Positions 7,390-12,767 of a stretch of 12,767 bases of DNA are shown here, piece by piece. Location of the stretch: NCBI GenBank assembly GCA_023420715.1, contig JAEZVR010000129.1, positions 1 through 12,767 on the forward strand, written 5' to 3'. The stretch comes from Bacillota bacterium (GTDB lineage: Bacteria > Bacillota > Clostridia > Saccharofermentanales > Fastidiosipilaceae). The position numbers and the translations under genes were made by a program. Numbering within the stretch: position 1 is the stretch's first letter; every line of letters begins with the position of its first letter. Under the pieces are notes generated by a model. That model was not told the DNA's origin, did no database searches, and saw only the letters and a list, made by a program, of their open reading frames with translations.

Positions 7390-7411
7390 CAGGATCGTAA
7401 TTTCAATCCTG
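7390..7411 (-). repeat. Inverted repeat upstream of the hpf -10 box (possible operator)
   Basis: CAGGATTG and CGATCCTG pair over 8 positions (one G-T) around a 6-nt A/T spacer. It has no T-run after it, so it does not act as a terminator. It covers the place where the -35 box of the hpf promoter should be, which fits a regulator-binding site. The DNA-level palindrome is CAGGAT-N10-ATCCTG. Confidence 0.4.
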
Positions 7412-7422
7412 TGAGAAATCAT

Positions 7423-7450
7423 AAAAATTTGGTAAGATAAAACCAAGTTT
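7423..7450 (-). terminator. Weak candidate terminator of the peptide-importer operon
   Basis: On the minus strand, 25 nt after the dppF stop, AAACTTGGT and ACCAAATTT form an 8-pair stem with one C-A mismatch around an 8-nt loop, and the T-run TTTTT overlaps the last arm. The stem is A/T-rich and therefore weak. It is the only terminator-like structure in the gap. Confidence 0.4.
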
Positions 7451-7474
7451 GTGATCTTTAACTGCCCTAGCGAC

Positions 7475-8239
7475 TTATTTGAGTGTCGACAACAGGGCTT
7501 TAGCATACGGATGCTTTGCTTCTGTCATCAGGTTTTTAGCAGAAACCAAATCAACAATTTCACCATCTTTTAAAAAAGCCACTCGATCGCAGAGATAATG
7601 CACCACTTGTAAATCGTGTGAAATAAATAAACAAGAAAATCCCACGGTTTTTTGAATCACTTGAATCAGATTTAAAATTTGCGCTTGAACAGAGACATCG
7701 AGTGCAGAAACCGGTTCGTCTGCAATGAGTAAAGACGGGCGGATCATCAAAGCACAACCCAAGGCGACCCGTTGCAGCTGCCCACCAGAAAGCTCATGCG
7801 GATACCGATCGTAATAGCGTTCGTCCAAACCAACGCGTTCCAGGGCTTCAATCACGCGCCGATACCGTTTCTCGCCCTTCGGCCATTGACGCAAAAATAA
7901 GGTTTCTTCCATTTGCCAACCAATACGGCGCAACGGATCAAAAGCGCTGTAGGGATTTTGAAAAACCATCTGAACCTCACCTTGCGTTAATGCCAAACGC
8001 GTTTTAAGCCGATGATGTGTCAGAGATTGTTCTTTAAAATAGATCTGCCCTTCTTCTGGATTCAATAATCCCGTAATCACACGCGCCAAAGTCGTTTTTC
8101 CAGAACCAGATGCACCAACAAGACCCAAAATTTCACCTTGACGGAGCTCGAGGGAGAGTCTGTTTAATACCGGAGACGCATTGTGACCAGACTTCGCATA
8201 GCGCACCACAATATTTTCCAATTTCAACAACGCGGTCAT
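7475..8239 (-). CDS. dppF: Peptide ABC importer ATPase, DppF/OppF type (short)
   Basis: One of two ATPases powering the importer. Counting from the ATG at 8237-8239 (254 residues): Walker A GASGSGKT (42-49), Q-loop VFQN (Q94), signature LSGGQ (150-154), Walker B LLIADE (170-175), D-loop SALD and switch H208 in ISHDL. It ends at HPYAKALLSTLK, the start of the usual C-terminal extension of this family (about 320 residues), so the extension is missing. An upstream ATG at 8276-8278 in the same frame would add 13 residues. I prefer 8239 because GAGGAG precedes it by 11 nt, the protein then begins like its relatives, and it starts 5 nt after the dppD stop. Last gene of the operon. Substrate (peptide or other) cannot be told from the ATPase. 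Confidence 0.9.
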   Translation of the reverse strand: MTALLKLENIVVRYAKSGHNASPVLNRLSLELRQGEILGLVGASGSGKTTLARVITGLLNPEEGQIYFKEQSLTHHRLKTRLALTQGEVQMVFQNPYSAFDPLRRIGWQMEETLFLRQWPKGEKRYRRVIEALERVGLDERYYDRYPHELSGGQLQRVALGCALMIRPSLLIADEPVSALDVSVQAQILNLIQVIQKTVGFSCLFISHDLQVVHYLCDRVAFLKDGEIVDLVSAKNLMTEAKHPYAKALLSTLK

Positions 8240-8244
8240 CTTGT

Positions 8245-9264
8245 TTAACACTCCTCTGGCAAGGCCAAATCCGACCATGTGACCAAAACCTGATCCGGCA
8301 AGGCCTTGTCCGGATAATAACAGGCTGCCAAATGCTCATTTCCCACTGGCATCAACGGAACCACGCCCGATTCACATCGGGGTTGTTTTAAGGGGCAACG
8401 AGGCGCAAATAAGCAAGCAGACGCCGGTCCACGAGAATCCGTCACACGACCCTTAATCGCCACTAAAGGCTGGCCCTTCTTATCGGGCGTGGGCACACAG
8501 CCTAATAATAATTTGGTATATACATGTTTGGGATGATGACAAACCGCCTCAACCGAACCCACTTCAGCCACCATACCGGCATATAAAACCGTCACCTCAT
8601 CACAAATGCGCCAAACCGTTTTCAGATCGTGAGAAATCAATAAAATGGATACACCATCTCGCTGATTAATGGTCTTTAATAAATCTAAAATTTGAATTTG
8701 TGTCTGAGCATCTAAGGCCGTCGTCGGTTCATCTGCAATGACCAGTTTTGGGCGATTAATAATGGACATGGCAATTAACACCCGCTGACGCTGCCCACCA
8801 GATAAAGCATGAGGATACCGGTTATAAAGGTCCTCGACATCCGGCAAACCCACGTCTTTCATAACCTCTAACACACATTGCTTGCGCGCAGATGCAGACA
8901 AGTTTGTATGAATTTTAAGCACTTCCTCAATTTGTTTCCCGATCGGTACAACCACATTGAGTGCGGCCAATGCATCCTGAAAAACCATCCCAATCTGATT
9001 GCCATTCAATTTTTGTCTGGCTTTTCCCGACAAATGTGTAATGCACTGACCATCTAACCAAATTTCACCATTTTGTGGCGTAATACCTTTTGGCAATAAA
9101 CCAGAAATCGTAAGCGCTGTAATGCTTTTACCGCAACCCGATTCACCGACCAAGCCGACAATCTTGCCCTTTGGAATTTCGATAGAAACGTCGCGAACCA
9201 ATTCTGCCCCTGTTGCAGACACCACTTTAAGCTGGTCGACTTTTAGTAACAAATCTCTTGTCAA
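8245..9264 (-). CDS. dppD: Peptide ABC importer ATPase, DppD/OppD type
   Basis: 339-residue cytoplasmic ATPase, partner of DppF. Walker A GESGCGKS (40-47), Q-loop VFQD (Q96), signature LSGGQRQR (154-161), Walker B LVIADE (174-179), D-loop TALD and H212 in ISHDL. The C-terminal oligopeptide-transporter extension has four cysteines (C284, C290, C297, C315) in the pattern CLFAPRCPLKQPRC then AAC. This pattern is common in the DppD/OppD family and has been linked to an iron-sulphur cluster in some members. The start is TTG at 9262-9264, sharing TTGA with the dppC stop. An in-frame TAA at 9292-9294 with no ATG between forces this choice, so translation probably depends on coupling to dppC. Confidence 0.93.
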   Translation of the reverse strand: MTRDLLLKVDQLKVVSATGAELVRDVSIEIPKGKIVGLVGESGCGKSITALTISGLLPKGITPQNGEIWLDGQCITHLSGKARQKLNGNQIGMVFQDALAALNVVVPIGKQIEEVLKIHTNLSASARKQCVLEVMKDVGLPDVEDLYNRYPHALSGGQRQRVLIAMSIINRPKLVIADEPTTALDAQTQIQILDLLKTINQRDGVSILLISHDLKTVWRICDEVTVLYAGMVAEVGSVEAVCHHPKHVYTKLLLGCVPTPDKKGQPLVAIKGRVTDSRGPASACLFAPRCPLKQPRCESGVVPLMPVGNEHLAACYYPDKALPDQVLVTWSDLALPEEC

Positions 9265-10142
9265 GCTCTTTGCCCAACCTCTCCGAATGCTTTAAATCCT
9301 TTGCCGATGCAGAATGTCCCCAAAACCAAACACACAATGAGCAGACCAGGAAAAAGTGCATACCAAGGCGCTTGAAACATAAACCCTTGGGCATCTTTGA
9401 GCATGCGGCCCCAACTCATTTGAGGTGGTGAAACCCCCAAACCTAAAAAACTCAAAGAGGACTCTGCCAAAATCGCATTAGCAAATCCGATTGCCAAAGC
9501 AGACCAGAGTCTCGGCTGAATTTGAGGCAATAAATGAATCCCCAAAATGCGTCGAGTCGACGCACCAAGCAACATCAAACGTTTCACATAATCGCGATTT
9601 CGATGTTCTTGAATGCCACTGCGCACCACGCGCGCAAATGAAGGCATGAACATCAATCCCAACGCAATGATCAAAGGCAAAACGCCATTGCCAAAAACCG
9701 CATAAAACAGCATACCCATTAATATGGCTGGCATGGCTAAAAAAGCGTCATTTAGGCGGCTAATCCAATAGTCCACCCAGCCCCCTAAAAAACCTGCCAA
9801 TCCGCCTAAAAGCAAGCCACCGCATAGACCGATCAGCGCTGTTCCCCCGGCAATCATGAGCGTTGTCGGAAAACCATACATCGCCCGCAAAAAAACATCT
9901 CGCCCATAATTATCTGTGCCAAAAAGATGCGCCGAAGATGGCGCCATAAAGCGCTGCTGTAACTGAATACGATTGGGATCATCCGTATATACAACCAAGG
10001 TTAGAATATAGAGTAAGGCTGGCAACAAGACCAAAAGCGTGCCAATCCAAAAGTAAAATTTCGCAACAGACTTTGCCGGTCGATGCTTGACATATTGTTG
10101 GCGGCGCACTAAGACAGATCGATGTGGAGAAGGTCTTTTCAT
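9261..10142 (-). CDS. dppC: Peptide ABC importer permease, DppC/OppC type
   Basis: 293-residue inner-membrane subunit forming half of the pore. It has a basic cytoplasmic N-terminus, a first helix at about 31-52, an extracytoplasmic HLFGTDNYGRDVF motif (72-84) typical of the C-type permease, further helices, the EAA loop (184-207, GASTRRILGIHLLPQ) that docks with the ATPase, and SSLSFLGLGVSPPQMSWG (228-245). The start is ATG at 10140-10142, overlapping the dppB stop as ATGA, with AAAGGA 8 nt upstream. A GTG 18 nt earlier is an inferior choice. The neighbours show it works with DppB, DppD and DppF. Confidence 0.94.
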   Translation of the reverse strand: MKRPSPHRSVLVRRQQYVKHRPAKSVAKFYFWIGTLLVLLPALLYILTLVVYTDDPNRIQLQQRFMAPSSAHLFGTDNYGRDVFLRAMYGFPTTLMIAGGTALIGLCGGLLLGGLAGFLGGWVDYWISRLNDAFLAMPAILMGMLFYAVFGNGVLPLIIALGLMFMPSFARVVRSGIQEHRNRDYVKRLMLLGASTRRILGIHLLPQIQPRLWSALAIGFANAILAESSLSFLGLGVSPPQMSWGRMLKDAQGFMFQAPWYALFPGLLIVCLVLGTFCIGKGFKAFGEVGQRA

Positions 10143-11107
10143 GAGCGATGTCCTTTCCACTTGCCAAAAGGACGAGCTGTTATTCTCAATCTAGGATCTG
10201 CATATTGGTTTAAAATATCCACGAAAAAATTAACAACGACAACGAAAAAGGCAATCCATAAAATAATGCCCTGACTCAAGGGAAAATCTCTCGCTTCGAC
10301 TGCCGTAACCAACAGCCGACCCAACCCTGGCAGTAAAAAAACCTGTTCGATAATCACACTGCCACTAATGACCTCTGTCAAAATTAAACCCAAGGCCGTG
10401 ATGGTTGGAACCATGCTATTCCGCAACACATGATGCCGTAAAATACGACCAAGCGAAGCACCTTTACTCCGAGCGGTGCGGACATAATCCATGGACCACT
10501 GTTGTGCAATCGCATCCCGTAAAAAAGAGACCACCATGGCCAAACGACTTAAAGCGATTGCCAAAGCAGGCAATGTATATTGCGCCAGCCAACCCCCGAA
10601 TCCAAGATGGGGTTGTTGAATACCGCCTGTATGGGCAAACCGGAAAACCAACATCAGCAAAATCGCCATAAAAAAAGGCGGAACCGCAAGAGTTGCTTCT
10701 GTCAGGGTACTAATCGTCAAATCGACCAGTCCACGAGGACGAATTGCGGCGAGGATACCCAAAATCAATCCGAAAATCAAAATCAGCAAAAATGCATATC
10801 CCGCCAAAGATAGGGTGGTCAATGCCGCCTGACCCATCAGTCGACCAACGGGCTGTCCAAAACGGATCGAATCCCCTAAATCTCCAGTGAGCAGGCGGCC
10901 CAAATAACGCACGTATTGTATGGGAATCGGCTGATCCAGACCATAGGTTTTCTCCAATGCTGCCACCCGCTCTGGCGTGGCATCCAAACCCGCCAAAATT
11001 TCCGCACTATTACCAGGGATAACCGTAAACATCAAAAAAACAAGTGTCACAATCAGCCACAACGTGACCAGCATATCCCTGAATTTTTTGAGTAATGTAT
11101 ATCCCAT
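10139..11107 (-). CDS. dppB: Peptide ABC importer permease, DppB/OppB type
   Basis: 322-residue inner-membrane subunit forming the other half of the pore. Features are an N-terminal helix (about 13-30) ending in VIPGN, the YGLDQPIPIQYVRYLGRLLTG segment at 55-75 that is typical of B-type permeases, the EAA loop (208-230, SKGASLGRILRHHVLRN), EQVFLLPGLGRL (254-265) and the closing YADPRLR. I placed the start at ATG 11105-11107, 20 nt after the binding-protein stop. A TTG two codons earlier (11111-11113) is possible, and AGAAAG is a modest ribosome site for either. It overlaps dppC by four nt. Confidence 0.93.
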   Translation of the reverse strand: MGYTLLKKFRDMLVTLWLIVTLVFLMFTVIPGNSAEILAGLDATPERVAALEKTYGLDQPIPIQYVRYLGRLLTGDLGDSIRFGQPVGRLMGQAALTTLSLAGYAFLLILIFGLILGILAAIRPRGLVDLTISTLTEATLAVPPFFMAILLMLVFRFAHTGGIQQPHLGFGGWLAQYTLPALAIALSRLAMVVSFLRDAIAQQWSMDYVRTARSKGASLGRILRHHVLRNSMVPTITALGLILTEVISGSVIIEQVFLLPGLGRLLVTAVEARDFPLSQGIILWIAFFVVVVNFFVDILNQYADPRLRITARPFGKWKGHRS

Positions 11108-11127
11108 ACCCAATGCTTTCTAAACGG

Positions 11128-12723
11128 TTATGACGGGTTGCTAGCTGTATCAATAAAGTACACATTGTACATATCTTGAACATACATTGGATATGTCGTG
11201 TAGCCCTCAATGGTGTTTTTTACAGCCGTTTGAACCCCAGGATTCTGCAAAAAGACTGACGCGTGCTGATGTGCCAAAATCGCCTGCATCTCCTTATATA
11301 ATTTAGCACGTTCCTTTTCGTCGACGGTTTGCCGGGCTTTTTCGGTTAAATCATCGTAAGTTGCATCTTTAAAATTGATGAAATTATTTTTTGCTGACGA
11401 AGCATAGCGCCCCAAAACCGTACTCGGTGCCGCATAATCAAAGGTGAGTGCAATAACCGTAGACTGATACGAGCGCCCCTTATAGACATCGCTCAACCAA
11501 GTACCCCAATCAACCGTTCGAATCTTGGCTTTAACACCAATCTGCTCCAGCTGCGCAGCGATTAATTCAGCCGTCTGCACATGAATCACATAATTTCCTG
11601 GAACCGTAATGGTCAATTCAAGTGGTTGTTCTACCCCGGCCTCTTTGAGCAAAGTCTTTGCTTTTTCGATATCGACAGTCTGTTCTTTGGACAACGCCTC
11701 GTTATAAAACAATTTCATGGCGGGCGCCATTCCAGAAGCCAAAATATGCCCCTGCCCAAACGTTACACCATCTAAAATAGCCTGTTTATTGATCGCAAGC
11801 TGCATCGCTTCTCGCACCTTGGGCGAATTAAATGGTGGCGTTTCATTATTGAGCGCCCAGAGTTGCACCATATTCGAAGATGCCTCAATAAAGCGATACT
11901 GATCTTTGACCAAATCATATTTATCTAGGGTGAGATAAGGAAAAATATCAATCTTTCCAGCCTGCAAATCGACAAGGGCCGCATCTGCAGAAGGATAAAT
12001 TTTAAACGTCACCTCGTCTAAATAAGCTTTGCGGTCTCGCCAATAGCCATCGAAGCGTTTAATTTTGACATCGGATTGCTGGCGATATTCTACCAGTTTA
12101 AAAGGTCCTGTACCTGCTGGTGAACCCTCTAGATTTGCACTGGATTCAGGGACAATGCCGACAGTCATATAACTCAAGAAATCCGCATTTGGCGCTTTCA
12201 GTTGAATACGAACCGTATCATCGCTTTCGGCCTCAACATGCTTTACAACCGCCAAATCAGAAATGAGTGGCTTTTGTTCATCGGCGAGCAAACCCGCGGC
12301 ACGCTTGATGGAGTACACCACATCTTTTGCCATTAAGGTTTCGCCATTGTGAAAAGAAACGCCTTTACGCAATTTAAAGGTATAAACATCCGCCTGATCA
12401 GAAACCGTGTACGATGCTGCCAAAGCTGGCTCAAAATGACCATCTGGCATTAATTTCATCAAGCCTTCATACATGTTGTAAATGATCTCTTTTGTCCCAG
12501 CGGCAGCGGCCAGATGCGGATCCAACGTATCGGGTTCCTGTGTAATCGCCAAAACAAGCGATCCCCCAATTTGTGGCTTACCCTGAGCTTGTGTCTGGCT
12601 CTGTTGTGTCTGAGATTGCTGCGTCTGGTTGTCCGTCGGGACTTGTGGACTGCCACACGCCGTCAAACATAAAATACCTAGCGACAAAATCCCAGCCCAT
12701 AAAGATTGCATACTTCTTTTCAT
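11128..12723 (-). CDS. dppA: Family 5 extracellular solute-binding lipoprotein
   Basis: 531-residue substrate receptor of the importer. A short signal peptide with basic MKRS and a hydrophobic core ends in the lipobox LTAC, so Cys23 should be lipidated and anchor the protein outside the membrane. A Gln/Ser/Thr linker (about 31-48) follows, with TQQSQ repeated. The mature SBP_bac_5 fold begins at about GGSLVLAI (53-60), with EPDTLDPH and the family signature region around 98-127 (EPALAASYTVSD, YTFKLRKGVSFHNG, then AKDVVYSI). A late AGTGPFKL-type segment and the C-terminal domain are intact. The ATG has GAAGGA 6 nt upstream; a second ATG four codons later is possible. Substrate may be di- or oligopeptides, but family 5 also binds nickel, opines and sugars, so the symbol is by position only. 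Confidence 0.92.
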   Translation of the reverse strand: MKRSMQSLWAGILSLGILCLTACGSPQVPTDNQTQQSQTQQSQTQAQGKPQIGGSLVLAITQEPDTLDPHLAAAAGTKEIIYNMYEGLMKLMPDGHFEPALAASYTVSDQADVYTFKLRKGVSFHNGETLMAKDVVYSIKRAAGLLADEQKPLISDLAVVKHVEAESDDTVRIQLKAPNADFLSYMTVGIVPESSANLEGSPAGTGPFKLVEYRQQSDVKIKRFDGYWRDRKAYLDEVTFKIYPSADAALVDLQAGKIDIFPYLTLDKYDLVKDQYRFIEASSNMVQLWALNNETPPFNSPKVREAMQLAINKQAILDGVTFGQGHILASGMAPAMKLFYNEALSKEQTVDIEKAKTLLKEAGVEQPLELTITVPGNYVIHVQTAELIAAQLEQIGVKAKIRTVDWGTWLSDVYKGRSYQSTVIALTFDYAAPSTVLGRYASSAKNNFINFKDATYDDLTEKARQTVDEKERAKLYKEMQAILAHQHASVFLQNPGVQTAVKNTIEGYTTYPMYVQDMYNVYFIDTASNPS

Positions 12724-12743
12724 ACTTCATCCTTCTTCTCGAT

Positions 12744-12767
12744 AAAAAAAGCCCACTACGCCGGTTA
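12744..12767 (-). promoter_or_regulatory. 3' arm and T-run of a probable leader attenuator, cut by window edge
   Basis: Reading the minus strand from the edge there is a GC-rich arm (AACCGGCGTAGTGGGC) followed by seven T (12744-12750), the form of the 3' half of an intrinsic terminator. It ends 20 nt before the binding-protein ATG, and the intervening 20 nt contain the ribosome site but no room for a promoter. It is therefore more likely a regulated leader terminator (T-box or riboswitch type), or a leaky terminator crossed by upstream transcription, than the simple end of another operon. The pairing arm is outside the window. Confidence 0.5.

Noticed and set aside
8240..8278. Longer dppF starting at ATG 8276-8278
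   Set aside because: The added 13 residues overlap the end of dppD and do not resemble the family N-terminus. The ATG at 8237-8239 follows GAGGAG and sits just after the dppD stop.
10143..10160. GTG start giving dppC six more residues
   Set aside because: The ATG at 10140-10142 has AAAGGA at good spacing and the standard ATGA overlap with dppB.
12580..12640. Possible CRISPR-like or satellite repeat in the start of the binding-protein gene
   Set aside because: The repeat units are in frame, encode TQQSQ, are only about 15 nt long with no spacers, and lie in a normal lipoprotein linker.

Overview
The window reads as a compact stretch of a low-to-mid GC Gram-positive-type bacterium, most likely a member of the Bacillota (Clostridia or Negativicutes-like). 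The basis is a PcrA-type helicase with a C-terminal Tudor/SH3-like tail, a long-form hibernation promoting factor (HPF), strong purine-rich Shine-Dalgarno (SD) sites, several TTG starts, and a lipobox-type solute-binding protein. I cannot place it to genus from sequence alone. All convincing genes lie on the minus strand, so transcription runs from high to low coordinates. I saw no tRNA, rRNA, CRISPR array, insertion sequence or phage gene.

Right part (about 7475-12767): a complete peptide-type ABC importer in the order binding lipoprotein, permease B, permease C, ATPase D, ATPase F (dpp/opp family). The genes are tightly coupled, with 4-nt overlaps at B/C and C/D. At the right edge, a GC-rich arm and a run of seven T on the coding strand end only 20 nt before the binding-protein start. 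This looks like the 3' half of a transcription attenuator whose 5' half lies outside the window.

Middle (about 6690-7474): a weak terminator for the importer operon, a promoter region with a perfect TATAAT box and an inverted repeat, then the single gene hpf (ribosome dimerisation in slow growth), closed by a strong intrinsic terminator with a UUCG loop.

Left part (1-6690): an operon of pcrA (DNA helicase), yfbR (5'-deoxynucleotidase), an enlarged GtrA-family membrane protein, folC (folate polyglutamylation), a TPR/coiled-coil protein of unknown function, and the start of a membrane protein cut by the window edge. The last five genes overlap or nearly abut, so they are probably translationally coupled. 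Genome maintenance, deoxynucleotide salvage and folate metabolism are linked through thymidylate and DNA precursor supply. The membrane and coiled-coil proteins have no obvious place in that scheme.

Most of the window is recognisable housekeeping and transport DNA. The points that deserve a second look are the in-frame stop between the coiled-coil protein and the membrane-anchored reading frame at the left edge, the possible cut riboswitch/T-box leader at the right edge, the fused N-terminal membrane domain on GtrA, and the altered lysine motif in FolC.
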